From Ignavibacteria bacterium (lineage in GTDB: Bacteria > Bacteroidota > Ignavibacteria > Kapaibacteriales > UBA4661): DNA of 64,000 nt. Made by a program: the position numbers and the translations under genes. Below, in pieces: positions 18,604 through 27,661 of the stretch. How positions within the stretch are numbered: the stretch's first letter is position 1; the number at the start of each line of letters is the position of its first letter. The notes beneath the pieces were generated by a model. The model had not been told where the DNA came from, searched no databases, and saw only the letters and a list, made by a program, of their open reading frames with translations. The stretch covers positions 1-64,000 of the forward strand of contig JACVZY010000093.1 of NCBI GenBank assembly GCA_014654705.1, given 5' to 3'.

Positions 18604-19464
18604 TTAGTACGTGTAAAATCCACGTCCTGCTTTTTTACCCAAGTACCCCGCAGCAACCATTTTTCTGAGAAGCGGACAGGGTCGGTATTTGGTATCGCCG
18701 AAGCCGTTGTGCAACACTTCCATAATTGCCAGACACGTGTCCAAGCCGATAAAATCAGCAAGTGTCAGCGGTCCCATCGGATGATTCATGCCGAGCTTCA
18801 TTACCGTATCAATATCTTCCACGCTAGCAATGTTTTCCATCACGCAATAAACCGCTTCGTTGATCATCGGCATCAAAATCCGGTTTGAGATAAAGCCCGG
18901 ATAATCCTGTACACTTACGGTCGTTTTGCCAACTTTTTGCGCGAGTTTTTCCGTAAGAGCAAAGACTTCCTCCGTCGTAGCCAGACCACGTATGATTTCG
19001 CAGAGTTTCATCAATGGAACAGGATTGAAAAAGTGCATCCCGATAACATTGCCCGGACGCTTGGTGTAAGCGGCTATTTCGGTAATCGAAATGGAAGATG
19101 TGTTCGTTGCCATAATCACGTGCGGGGCGCAATTTTCATCCATGGTGCGAAAAATCGCACTTTTGAGTTGCTGGTTTTCTGTTGCCGCCTCCACGACGAA
19201 ATCAGCTGTTTTACAGGCTTCACCTAGATTGGTCGCGGTTTTTAGGTTTGCTAATGTTGCGGTTTTTTCCTCCGCACTGAAGGTACCTTTTTTTACTTGA
19301 CGATCAAGGTTACCGCTAATGGTTTGCAGAGCTCGGTCGAGAAACTCCTGCTTCACGTCCACCATCGTTGTAGAATAGCCATTTTGCGCAAAGGTATGCG
19401 CAATACCGTTGCCCATCGTGCCTGCGCCGACGACAACTACATTTTTAATATCTTCGAGAGTCAT
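18604..19464 (-). CDS. hbd: 3-hydroxybutyryl-CoA dehydrogenase family
   Basis: A 286-residue NAD(P)-dependent 3-hydroxyacyl-CoA dehydrogenase of the short bacterial Hbd type. The Rossmann motif is 'VVGAGTMGNGIA' at 11-22. The catalytic region 'GMHFFNPVPLMKL' and the substrate-binding 'NTSSISIT' are present. The C-terminal domain carries 'PGFISNRILMPMINEA' and 'GMNHPMGPLTLADFIGLDT'. The ATG at 19464 places the Rossmann motif normally; a start at 19518 would add a hydrophobic tail typical of read-through. It likely acts in short-chain acyl-CoA oxidation or butyrate-type metabolism. An enoyl-CoA hydratase occurs at 27662, but not in the same operon. Confidence 0.92.
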   Translation of the reverse strand: MTLEDIKNVVVVGAGTMGNGIAHTFAQNGYSTTMVDVKQEFLDRALQTISGNLDRQVKKGTFSAEEKTATLANLKTATNLGEACKTADFVVEAATENQQLKSAIFRTMDENCAPHVIMATNTSSISITEIAAYTKRPGNVIGMHFFNPVPLMKLCEIIRGLATTEEVFALTEKLAQKVGKTTVSVQDYPGFISNRILMPMINEAVYCVMENIASVEDIDTVMKLGMNHPMGPLTLADFIGLDTCLAIMEVLHNGFGDTKYRPCPLLRKMVAAGYLGKKAGRGFYTY

Positions 19465-19527
19465 ACTGAACACTATGAAAATGATGAAAATAACAATGAA
19501 TAATGATTGCTCGTTCAAAAAAAATAA

Positions 19528-20514
19528 CTACTCGCGTACCGCCTCTAAAAGCCGCTCCGGCGCGATTGCCACAATTCCCGGCTCTTCGCAGACAGCACCT
19601 GCGGCATAGTTTGCCAGCGCAGAAGCCTCTACAATACTTGCTCCGGCAGCCACCATCGCGGCGAGTGTCGCAATGGTCGTATCCCCAGCACCGGACACGT
19701 CCGCCACATGGCGGGCTTTGGTGTTGACGCTTGAAACCGCACCGCTTTTCTCAAAAAGCATCATACCTCGCGCACCGAGCGTAATGAGAACATTCTCGCA
19801 CTGCAAGCGTTCCAGCAATGTTTGTCCTGCCTTGAGAACATCGGCGTCGCTCAGCAGAGCAATACCAAGCGCATCTTGAGTTTCTTTTTTATTAGGCTTG
19901 AAGAGCGTTACGAAGCGGTACTCAAAGAAATTAGCGAGTTTGGGGTCAACGAAGATAGGAATAGAGCGCTCACGAGCAAACGCAATGACATTTTGCAGCA
20001 AGAACGGCGTAATGACACCTTTGTTGTAATCCTCCAAGATAATGCCGGATAAATTCTCGCCGGAAGCCTCCAAAGCACCCAAAAGCCGCTCTGCCACTGC
20101 GTTTTCGATAGGGGTTTTCAATTCGCGGTCAAGGCGTGTGATGTGCTGATTATTGCCCAGAACGCGCGTTTTGACGGTCGTGGGGCGGGCTGTATCGGCA
20201 ATAATACCGCCAGTATTCATGCCGGAGGCGCGAAGCAAGTCCAGCACAGTATTTCCCGAAGAGTCTTCACCGATAAGCCCCAGCATAAACGGCTCTGCAC
20301 CAAGTGATTGCAGATTAGCCGCCACATTCGATGCCCCCCCCAGATGTGCCGATTCCCGCTCAATATCTACCACCGGTACGGGTGCTTCCGGCGAAATACG
20401 CTGCACCGTCCCCCAAAAATAGCGGTCAAGCATGATGTCGCCAATAACGGCAATGCGCTTTCCGGTGGCTTGGCGAAGGAGTGTGGCGGTACGTTGTTCG
20501 GATATCGTGTGCAT
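19528..20514 (-). CDS. rfaE1: D-glycero-beta-D-manno-heptose-7-phosphate kinase (HldE N-terminal type)
   Basis: PfkB-family sugar kinase that makes heptose 1,7-bisphosphate for lipopolysaccharide core heptose. It corresponds only to the kinase half of E. coli HldE; the adenylyltransferase half is absent, as usual in this phylum. Family marks are 'GDIMLDRYFWGTVQRISPEAP' split across residues about 23-43, 'HLGGASNVAANL' and the anion-hole/base motif 'DVSGAGDTTIA'. The ATG at 20514 (328 residues) is preferred. An in-frame start at 20553 adds 13 residues without family support. It lies 63 bp upstream of hbd on the minus strand, and the two may be co-transcribed. Confidence 0.9.
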   Translation of the reverse strand: MHTISEQRTATLLRQATGKRIAVIGDIMLDRYFWGTVQRISPEAPVPVVDIERESAHLGGASNVAANLQSLGAEPFMLGLIGEDSSGNTVLDLLRASGMNTGGIIADTARPTTVKTRVLGNNQHITRLDRELKTPIENAVAERLLGALEASGENLSGIILEDYNKGVITPFLLQNVIAFARERSIPIFVDPKLANFFEYRFVTLFKPNKKETQDALGIALLSDADVLKAGQTLLERLQCENVLITLGARGMMLFEKSGAVSSVNTKARHVADVSGAGDTTIATLAAMVAAGASIVEASALANYAAGAVCEEPGIVAIAPERLLEAVRE

Positions 20515-20819
20515 AAAGGGTTCTTGCGTCAGAAAACGGTAAAGAAAGCCCACAAATTACATCGGAAAAATGGTTTGGGAAAGATATTGGCAAAAAAATT
20601 TCTCTTTGAAGCGAGGTAAAAATGTACTGAGCAGCAGCGAAAATTTCTTGCGTTACCCCGTTAAGATGCTTTGAACTAAGCATTTTCTTATGTATTTTCT
20701 CTTCCTCAGAGAGATGATGTTCTTCGGCAAATACCAAGCCCCACAAACCCATTCTTTTTCATTCACTTTGTGCAGCTTTTCTCCGCGGATATGGTTGCAC
20801 ATTTGTAAGGAGTTGTAGT
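20515..20819. other. 305-bp divergent intergenic region
   Basis: Gap between rfaE1 (minus) and the TonB-dependent receptor (plus). I see no ORF of substance, no RNA gene and no convincing -33/-7 pair. A TAAGGAG ribosome site precedes the receptor ATG. A weak 6-bp hairpin (ATGCTT/AAGCAT) occurs near 20670-20690. Confidence 0.5.
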
Positions 20820-23690
20820 ATGAATTTTTTGTTTCCCCATCGCATCGGCAGGCACCTACAAATTGCCGCCCCTGCACTCTTCATCCTTCTTTTTTCCGTT
20901 TCTGCGTTTGCGCAAAAAGCAACCGTGAACGGAAAAATTACCGATAAAAAAAGTAAAGATGCCCTTGCTGCTCGCATCAGCGTACCGTCAGCAAAAACAG
21001 GTGCTGTCGCGAAAGCCGACGGAAGCTATTCGTTATCGCTCCCTGCCGGAACGCACCAAATTATCGTTACCTTCCCGCTCTACAAAACCGTAAAAAAGAC
21101 CGTTACCGTGCAAGCAGGCGACAGCCAAACGCTGGACGTTGCGATGGATGAAGATTTGGTCGGCTTGAATGAAATTGTTGTTTTGGGAACGCGGCGTTCA
21201 GAACGCACCGTCACAGAATCTCCCGTACCAATTGACGTAATCCAAGCCTCGGAGATGCGCCAAACCGGTGTAACCGAAACAAATCAACTACTTCAATTGA
21301 GCGTACCGTCGTTCAATTTTCCGCGTCCTTCTATTGCTGACGGCTCCGACCACATTCGCCCTGCTACCATGCGTGGCTTAGGTCCCGACCAAGTATTGGT
21401 ATTGGTCAATGGCAAACGTCGCCACGTCTCTTCACTTGTCAATGTGAATGGCACGATTGGTCGTGGCTCGGCGGGCGTCGATTTGAACGCACTTCCAGCG
21501 AATGCTATTGAACGCATCGAGGTCTTGCGTGACGGTGCGGCTGCACAATACGGCTCAGATGCTATTGCTGGAGTAATCAACATTATTTTGCGCAATGATA
21601 ATCGGCTCACGGGTGCTGTAACAGTGGGACAGAACATGACAGGCTTCAACGGCGGCACTGTGGACGGACGTGTGATAGACCTAGCACTTGACTACGGTCT
21701 TGCACTGCCGAACGCAGGATTTGTCCATCTTTCGGGAATGTTCCGCGATAGAGGCTTCTCCAATCGCTCCGGCGGCGACCAGCGTGCGCAATACACCGCG
21801 GCACAGCTTGCTGCTGACCCAACACGCCGCAATCCCGACACAGCAAACCCGGCAACCTTCCCCCGCAAGTTCCGTTTAGGTGATGCTGCCGCACAAGATG
21901 GTGGTATTTTTCTGAACGCTAGTCTTCCTATTAACGAGAATGTCAATTTATATGCTTTCGGTGGTTACACCTATCGCAATGGCGAGTCTGCTGCAAACTT
22001 CCGTCAGCCTAACAATGCAAATAATCTTCCTGAAGTTTATCCCGAAGGTTTTCTGCCGTTGATTGGTAGCACGATTAACGATATTTCTTTTGCAATCGGC
22101 TCCAAAGGCGACCTTGGCGGCTGGACATATGACCTCAGCAACACCTACGGACAAAACGGTTTTAATTTCTCGGTTCGTAACACGCTGAATGCATCTCTAG
22201 GCAACTCCACCCCCAAAAACTTTGATGCCGGCACGCTCTTTTACCGCCAAAATTCTGTGAATCTTGATTTTGCTAGAGGCTTTGATATTGGCTTATCTGC
22301 ACCATTAAGCGTTGCTTTTGGTGGTGAATTTCGCCTTGAATCCTATCGTATCACTGCGGGGCAGCCCGAATCATGGTGGAGTCAGCCGAATAACAGTGGC
22401 GCACAGGGCGTTTTTCCTAATCGCCAGCCAAATAGTACGGGCGGAACAGGTATCCCCGCAGGTGGAGCACAAGGTTTCCCAGGTTTCCAACCCAAAGACC
22501 AGGCAAATACCCAAAATGCCGACCGTAACAACATTGCTGTTTATCTCGACGTAGAAACAAAGCCCGCCGAAGCATTAACAGTAAGCGGCGCGGTGCGTTT
22601 TGAGAATTACAGCGATTTTGGTTCCGCTCTCACGGGCAAAGTAGCATTACTTTTGCAGCCCATTAAAGAGCTTGGGCTTCGTGCGTCGGGCAGTACAGGT
22701 TTCCGCGCTCCTTCCTTGCAACAAAATTATTTCTCTGCAACGGCAACCAATCTTATTGGTGGTCAATTAGTAGAAATTGCCACTTTTCCCGTATCGAATC
22801 CTGCTGCGGTTGCTTTGGGCGCGCAACCCCTCAAACCAGAGAATTCCGTGCATTTTTCGGGTGGTATTACTTTAGAGCCTCTTGAAAACTTGGTTTTGAC
22901 GGCAGATTACTACAACATCCAAATCCGCGACCGTATTTTGCTCACAGGCAATTTCACTGACCCCGCAGTAGGGGCGCTTCTTGTGAGTAAAGGTATCAAT
23001 GGCGTTTCAGGCGGACGCTATTTCACCAACGCGGCGGATACGCGCACAACGGGCTTAGACATTACGGCGCGGTATGCCATCAATCTTGAGTCCGCCGGCA
23101 GAATTCGCCTTACCTTTGGTATGAACTTTACCCGTAATGAAATCCTCAACGACCCCGCAACAAAAACACCGGAAGCATTAAAAAACTTCAGCGCTACGCT
23201 CTTTGACCGTGTTGAGCGTACTCGTCTTGAGTTTGGTCAGCCAAGTGGCAATGCGAATTTGTCAATTAACTACGACTTAAAGTCATTGAACAATTTCGCA
23301 GTCATGCTCCGCTTTGCTCGCTTTGGTGAAATGCGCACCGCAGACATCAACCTTGCCAATGACACCGGAGCCGTAGCAACACGTCGCCCTCCAGTACCAG
23401 TATTCGACCAAACGTTTTCCGCAAAGATTCTGACCGATCTTGATATTTCTGTGGATATTGTTCCCGGAGTACGGATTGCTGTTGGTGCCAACAACTTGTT
23501 TGATGTCTATCCCGACCCACTCATTGTCCAATGGCAGGTTCGCAACCCCCTTGTTCCTATTCTTCCGAATGGTACAATCAATTACGTTGCACGAGCTTCC
23601 ACCGCAGGCTCTGTTCTTCCGTACTCAGGACAAACACCCTTCGGCTTCAACGGACGCTACGTCTATGCACGAGTAGCCGTCAACTTCTAG
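20820..23690 (+). CDS. TonB-dependent outer-membrane receptor
   Basis: A 956-residue outer-membrane active transporter. The signal peptide is residues 1-24. A carboxypeptidase-like regulatory domain follows at about 26-105 ('VNGKITDKKSKDALAARI'). A TonB-box-like 'EIVVLGTR' lies near residue 120 and the plug domain at about 130-250 ('LRDGAAAQYGSDAIAGVINI'). The rest is a beta-barrel with frequent aromatic girdles, ending in the expected aromatic residue ('YARVAVNF'). The plug resembles siderophore or vitamin receptors more than SusC, and no SusD partner follows, so it probably imports an iron chelate or other small nutrient. The substrate cannot be inferred. A terminator follows at 23717. Confidence 0.95.
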   Translation: MNFLFPHRIGRHLQIAAPALFILLFSVSAFAQKATVNGKITDKKSKDALAARISVPSAKTGAVAKADGSYSLSLPAGTHQIIVTFPLYKTVKKTVTVQAGDSQTLDVAMDEDLVGLNEIVVLGTRRSERTVTESPVPIDVIQASEMRQTGVTETNQLLQLSVPSFNFPRPSIADGSDHIRPATMRGLGPDQVLVLVNGKRRHVSSLVNVNGTIGRGSAGVDLNALPANAIERIEVLRDGAAAQYGSDAIAGVINIILRNDNRLTGAVTVGQNMTGFNGGTVDGRVIDLALDYGLALPNAGFVHLSGMFRDRGFSNRSGGDQRAQYTAAQLAADPTRRNPDTANPATFPRKFRLGDAAAQDGGIFLNASLPINENVNLYAFGGYTYRNGESAANFRQPNNANNLPEVYPEGFLPLIGSTINDISFAIGSKGDLGGWTYDLSNTYGQNGFNFSVRNTLNASLGNSTPKNFDAGTLFYRQNSVNLDFARGFDIGLSAPLSVAFGGEFRLESYRITAGQPESWWSQPNNSGAQGVFPNRQPNSTGGTGIPAGGAQGFPGFQPKDQANTQNADRNNIAVYLDVETKPAEALTVSGAVRFENYSDFGSALTGKVALLLQPIKELGLRASGSTGFRAPSLQQNYFSATATNLIGGQLVEIATFPVSNPAAVALGAQPLKPENSVHFSGGITLEPLENLVLTADYYNIQIRDRILLTGNFTDPAVGALLVSKGINGVSGGRYFTNAADTRTTGLDITARYAINLESAGRIRLTFGMNFTRNEILNDPATKTPEALKNFSATLFDRVERTRLEFGQPSGNANLSINYDLKSLNNFAVMLRFARFGEMRTADINLANDTGAVATRRPPVPVFDQTFSAKILTDLDISVDIVPGVRIAVGANNLFDVYPDPLIVQWQVRNPLVPILPNGTINYVARASTAGSVLPYSGQTPFGFNGRYVYARVAVNF

Positions 23691-23716
23691 GTTTAATGCT
23701 TACATAGTTCAGGAAG

Positions 23717-23764
23717 CAGGCTTCATATCAGCACAATGTGGTATGAAGCCTGTTTTGCTTTTCT
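23717..23764 (+). terminator. Terminator of the TonB receptor gene
   Basis: Arms CAGGCTTCATA (23717-23727) and TATGAAGCCTG (23742-23752) pair perfectly and are followed by TTTTGCTTTT. Confidence 0.85.
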
Positions 23765-23789
23765 CGTAAGAATACACAATAAAAAAAAA

Positions 23790-23819
23790 TTGGCAGTGTC
23801 AAAAAGAAATAGTATTTTG
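23790..23819 (+). promoter_or_regulatory. Candidate promoter of the small ribosomal operon
   Basis: TTG at 23790-23792, 20-bp spacer, then TATTTTG at 23813-23819, one base shorter than TAnnTTTG. It sits 52 bp before the first gene of the operon and after the receptor terminator. Confidence 0.35.
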
Positions 23820-23871
23820 GCGTTCTGCACTCAAAAAACTATCGTATCACTTAACGTATTGAAAAACCGTC

Positions 23872-24042
23872 ATGGCTAAAACACAAACCTTTGGCGACAA
23901 GTCCAAAAAAGCCAAAGACACGACAATTCACGTGAAAGTCGTGAAGGGCTTCCGCTCCGAAAAAGGAACAACCAAATATGTTACGCGCTTTGTAAAAGTT
24001 GCGGATGTTGCGCAAGTAGATAAAATCGACATTTCCAAGTAA
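23872..24042 (+). CDS. 56-residue basic protein encoded ahead of L31 and S18
   Basis: A small lysine-rich protein: 12 Lys and 2 Arg in 56 residues, starting 'MAKTQTFGDKSKKAKD' and ending 'DKIDISK'. The middle ('HVKVVKGFRSEKGTTKYV') looks like a beta-hairpin with basic charge. I do not recognise the family; it does not resemble DUF4295, the small protein found with rpmG in Bacteroidota. Coding status is supported by its position 24 bp before rpmE and by a clean frame between a promoter-like signal and the ribosomal genes. The position and charge suggest a ribosome-associated protein, which is inference. Confidence 0.75.
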   Translation: MAKTQTFGDKSKKAKDTTIHVKVVKGFRSEKGTTKYVTRFVKVADVAQVDKIDISK

Positions 24043-24066
24043 CTCCAAATCGCAGAGAAAACAACC

Positions 24067-24312
24067 ATGAAAAAAGGCATTCATCCTAACTATCGTATCG
24101 TTGAAGTTGTCATGACCGACGGCACAACCTACCAAACACGTTCCTGCTTCAAAAATGACCGTATGGTATTGGAGATTGACTCCAAATCCCACCCGTTCTA
24201 TACCGGCAAGCAAGTTCTTTTGGATACCGCAGGACGTGTTGACCGCTTCAAGAAACGCTTTGAGAAGACACAAAAACTCAAAGAAACAGCGCAGCAAGAA
24301 GCAACTGCATAA
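24067..24312 (+). CDS. rpmE: 50S ribosomal protein L31, zinc-free form
   Basis: An 81-residue L31. The N-terminus '[19 protein letters not shown]' and the core '[20 protein letters not shown]' identify it. The four zinc cysteines of the C+ form (two near residues 16-18 and two near 37-40) are absent; only C27 is present. It is therefore a cysteine-minus L31 that does not hold zinc. A charged tail of about 15 residues extends beyond the core. It is the middle gene of a three-gene operon with the 56-aa protein and rpsR. Confidence 0.95.
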   Translation: MKKGIHPNYRIVEVVMTDGTTYQTRSCFKNDRMVLEIDSKSHPFYTGKQVLLDTAGRVDRFKKRFEKTQKLKETAQQEATA

Positions 24313-24345
24313 GAATTATTTTTCTCAATACTTATACCATTCCCC

Positions 24346-24636
24346 ATGCGCAGCAATCAGCAGCAAAACAACAACTCCAGCGCGGTATATGTCGGGGCGC
24401 GAACCAAGCGCCAAGAACCGCAACAAAAACGCAAGCGCCGCAACCCGCTCAAAGACTCGCGCTACGTTGATTATCTTGACGTGAAATTCCTTGACCGTTT
24501 CATCAACGACCAAGGTAAGATTCTTCCCCGTCGTATCACCGGTGCCAATGCTCATCAGCAGCGCCTTTTGGCTAACGCTATTAAGCATGCACGCCACCTT
24601 GCACTGATTACCTTCGTCGAACAAGACGTTGCATAA
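24346..24636 (+). CDS. rpsR: 30S ribosomal protein S18
   Basis: A 96-residue S18 of the small subunit platform. The core '[20 protein letters not shown]' (about 40-59) and '[15 protein letters not shown]' (61-75) with '[13 protein letters not shown]' is typical. The N-terminus is longer than usual, about 35 basic residues rich in Gln, Asn, Lys and Arg. S18 usually sits beside rpsF and rplI; here it is instead with L31, which is a rearranged context. A terminator follows. Confidence 0.95.
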   Translation: MRSNQQQNNNSSAVYVGARTKRQEPQQKRKRRNPLKDSRYVDYLDVKFLDRFINDQGKILPRRITGANAHQQRLLANAIKHARHLALITFVEQDVA

Positions 24637-24658
24637 TCACGAAGCACTACGATTCATC

Positions 24659-24697
24659 AAAAAGCCGCACCCAGACTATTCTGACTGCGGCTTTTTT
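24659..24697 (+). terminator. Terminator after rpsR
   Basis: AAAAAGCCGCA (24659-24669) pairs with TGCGGCTTTTTT (24686-24697). The A and T tracts at the ends allow it to act in both directions. Confidence 0.85.
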
Positions 24698-24841
24698 GTG
24701 TGGTTGTGCATCTACCTGTGCCATCCTGAAAATCCTGCCCATTCTGAAATCTGCGCTCCGCCATTCAACCAAGACATACTAGGCAGCTTCAATATATCAC
24801 ACTCTTTTGCCTAATCCTCGTTCCCAGCCCAGCAAACGAGG

Positions 24842-26521
24842 TTACGAGCGCGATTGCTGTATGCGCTCGCGGAATTCTTCCCACCCAAGCGAATTCAATA
24901 TAGCATCCGAACGTATCCCCGCTCGCCGTGCCACAAGAACGCCGTATCGCATCAGTTCCAGATCATCGCAATTATGAGCGTCGGTGTTGATAGACAGTGT
25001 AATGCCCATTCTGTGTGCTTTCGCAGCATTTTCTGCCGAAAAATCCAGTCGGTGCGGGTTAGCATTAATTTCGATGATTTTTTTGTGCTTGAGCGCCGTT
25101 TCCAAAATCGCGTTGATATCAAAGGTATAGCCTTTGCGCTTCAGTAATAAGCGCCCTGTCGGATGCCCGAGAATAGTCGTGGCAGGATGCTGTAATGCTC
25201 GCATCAAACGTGCCGTCATAGCTTCAGGGGTCATAGTGAAGGCAGTATGGACAGAAGCCACGACCATATCAAAAGTCTCCAACACAGCATCCGAATAATC
25301 CAGCGCACCATCGGACAAAATATCCGATTCGATGCCCTTCAGAATGTGAATACCTACGTTTTCAGCGTTCAACGCGTCAATCTCTTCGTGCTGCCGCTTC
25401 ACCCGCTCTTCCGTCAGACCATTGGCATAGACCGCCGTTTTGCTGTGATCGCAAATTGCGATATACTCGTAGCCAAGTGCTCGTGCGCGTTCTGCCATTT
25501 GCCGTACGGAATGTTTGCCATCGCTCCACGTGGTGTGAACGTGGAGCGTACCGCGCAGATGGCTTATATCGACCAAATTAGTAACGGCGGCGTGAATATC
25601 GGAGCGCAGAAGTACATCAGGATTGCTGCGAAGTTCCGGCGGAATATATGGCAAACCGACTTGCCTGTACAGGTCTTCTTCGCTCTCTGCACTAAGCGTG
25701 GCGACATTCTTGGAAAGGCAATATTGAAGCAACGCCGCATGAAAATGTTCATCGCTGGAAAGCGCATGAAAGCGGAGCGAGAACGCGGAGCGAGGAGAAA
25801 ATTCTATCGTCGTGGGAATGCCGCTTGGGGTAGAAAACTGCATGGACACAGCGTTGTGCGTGGTGATGTGGGATATTTCGGGCAAATTCGCAATCTCTGT
25901 TTGTAATCGTGGTACGTCCTCAGGCAAACAACACAGCCATAACTCAATATGTGAAACCGTTTCTTCGCCACAGCGAAGACCGCCGCAAATTTCTACTCCT
26001 TGAACGCCCGCCAATGGTCGTATTTGCTTGCAGAGACGCTCTGCTTCCCGTGTGGCTCTGTGCAGATGAAAGCGGCTTTCGGCAGTACGGTATTGAGCGA
26101 TTGCTTCCAAAATATTCGTTTGTGTTTTTGCACCGAAGCCCTTCTGTGCGGCGACTCTACCCGACTCGCAAGCAGCGTGGAGGTCGGCAATGGACAAAAT
26201 GCCAAGCTCCTGCCACAGTACTCGCACCTTCTTCGCTCCCAAGCCGCGCAGTCGCGTTACTTCCAGTACCGACTCGGGAATACGCTGCAAGAGTTCGTGA
26301 TATTGCCGAATAGAACCTGTCTCGTGAAATTCCGCAATGAGTTCGCCCGTGCCCTTGCCCACACCCGGCAGCGCGAGTATTTCTTCCAGCCCAAGTGCAG
26401 TCAGGTCTGCGTCCTCCAATGCGCGGGCAGCGCTCTGAATGGCACGAATTTTGAATGGGTTTTCATCAAGCATTTCCAGTAATGTTGCTATATCGAACAA
26501 AACCGACACGAGCGCTTCCAT
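24842..26521 (-). CDS. polX: PolX-type protein: PHP exonuclease with degenerate polymerase site
   Basis: A 559-residue family X polymerase/PHP protein. Domain order is normal: helix-hairpin-helix 8-kDa region (residues 1-140, 'LPGVGKGTGELI'), palm/thumb (about 150-300) and C-terminal PHP (about 325-555). All nine PHP metal ligands are visible: H327, H329, D334, H359, E398, H425, H453, D514 and H516. In contrast, the palm motif that normally reads GSxRR...DxD is 'GGLRCGEETVSHIELWL', with His191 and Glu193 at the two catalytic aspartates, and the third aspartate is Glu240. It is therefore expected to keep 3'-5' exonuclease or phosphodiesterase activity in repair but to have reduced or no polymerase activity. 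The ATG at 26521 is chosen over a GTG at 26581. Confidence 0.9.
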   Translation of the reverse strand: MEALVSVLFDIATLLEMLDENPFKIRAIQSAARALEDADLTALGLEEILALPGVGKGTGELIAEFHETGSIRQYHELLQRIPESVLEVTRLRGLGAKKVRVLWQELGILSIADLHAACESGRVAAQKGFGAKTQTNILEAIAQYRTAESRFHLHRATREAERLCKQIRPLAGVQGVEICGGLRCGEETVSHIELWLCCLPEDVPRLQTEIANLPEISHITTHNAVSMQFSTPSGIPTTIEFSPRSAFSLRFHALSSDEHFHAALLQYCLSKNVATLSAESEEDLYRQVGLPYIPPELRSNPDVLLRSDIHAAVTNLVDISHLRGTLHVHTTWSDGKHSVRQMAERARALGYEYIAICDHSKTAVYANGLTEERVKRQHEEIDALNAENVGIHILKGIESDILSDGALDYSDAVLETFDMVVASVHTAFTMTPEAMTARLMRALQHPATTILGHPTGRLLLKRKGYTFDINAILETALKHKKIIEINANPHRLDFSAENAAKAHRMGITLSINTDAHNCDDLELMRYGVLVARRAGIRSDAILNSLGWEEFRERIQQSRS

Positions 26522-26736
26522 ACAAACAAGAAAATTTTGTGAAAAAATTGTGAACACGATGTAATCACTCTGCTTGACCACAAAATACGATAAGTTCTTA
26601 TCGGGATGTGAATTTTTTTTGTAGATTCCCGCTTTTATCGTAGATTGAAGCCCTGTTTTTACCTTGTGAATTACATTTCATTTTGTGAAGGTTTTTGCTC
26701 TAACCTATTGATTTCACTTCATTGGTAGTCTGAAAT

Positions 26737-27585
26737 ATGCGTATTGTCCCAGCAAATGGCAAACTTAGCCTCAAAAACGATGGCACACTCGAAATATTTT
26801 TTCTTGGTGTAGGCTCTGCCTTTGCAAAGACTCTCTACCAGACCAATTTTGTCATCGTGCAAGGCGATACACACGTCGTTGTGGACTTTGGTATGACCGG
26901 TCCGATGGCACTGCACAACCTCGCGGGATTGGAAATGTCAGGCTTGGAAGTGATTCTGCCCACGCACAGCCACGCCGACCACGTAGGCGGCATCGAGTCG
27001 CTGGCGCTGGCAAATCGCTATATTGCTCGCCGCATCATGGGCAAACCCAAATTGAAGATGATTATCACCGAAGAGTACGAACGTATTCTGTGGGATATGA
27101 CGCTCCGAGGCGGTTTGGAATGGAACGAACAAGACGACGCAGGCAAAAAACTTTCTTTCTACGATTACTTCGACCCCATTCGCCCCGCATGGAAGGGCGG
27201 ACACGACCGTGAGACATTTGAAGTGCAAGTCGGCGATATTCATATCGAAATGTTCCGCACCAAACACGTTCCCGAACAAGCCGCAACATGGCAAGACTCT
27301 TTCATTTCCTACGGAGTCTATATCAATCAACGTGTTTTTGTTTCAGCAGATACCCGCATGGATATTGACCTCCTGAACCATTATGCGCCGCTCTCCGAAG
27401 TAATGTTCCACGATGTGCAGTTTTTTTCCGGTGCCGTTCATACTCCTCTCAGCGACCTCCAAGCGCTTCCCGCCGATGTGAAACAGAAAATGTTTCTTAT
27501 TCATTACTCCGACAACTGGCAACAACATAGCGTTGACGACTTTGGTGGTTATGCACAGCAGGGCTATCGCTATATTTTTGATTAA
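26737..27585 (+). CDS. Metallo-beta-lactamase-fold hydrolase
   Basis: A 282-residue MBL-fold protein of the RNase Z/PhnP-like branch. The metal motif H77-S-H79-A-D81-H82 follows 'VILPT', the N-terminal strand is 'IFFLGVGSAFA', and later ligands fit 'RTKHVPE' and 'SADTRMD' with a late His in 'IHYSDN'. There is no exosite segment of tRNase Z in its usual place, so tRNA processing is not claimed; a phosphodiesterase is possible. It is a stand-alone gene transcribed away from polX. The ATG at 26737 is the only sensible start. Confidence 0.85.
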   Translation: MRIVPANGKLSLKNDGTLEIFFLGVGSAFAKTLYQTNFVIVQGDTHVVVDFGMTGPMALHNLAGLEMSGLEVILPTHSHADHVGGIESLALANRYIARRIMGKPKLKMIITEEYERILWDMTLRGGLEWNEQDDAGKKLSFYDYFDPIRPAWKGGHDRETFEVQVGDIHIEMFRTKHVPEQAATWQDSFISYGVYINQRVFVSADTRMDIDLLNHYAPLSEVMFHDVQFFSGAVHTPLSDLQALPADVKQKMFLIHYSDNWQQHSVDDFGGYAQQGYRYIFD

Positions 27586-27661
27586 CCGTGCATATTGAAT
27601 TTCAAGCACGTCAATTTTACGCTCGATTTTTACGAATTTTTTGATTCAAATGCACAGAACT

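Noticed and set aside
24816-24841. CCTCGTT/AACGAGG hairpin directly after polX
   Set aside because: Only a 7-bp stem and no T-tract on the minus strand; too weak to call a terminator.
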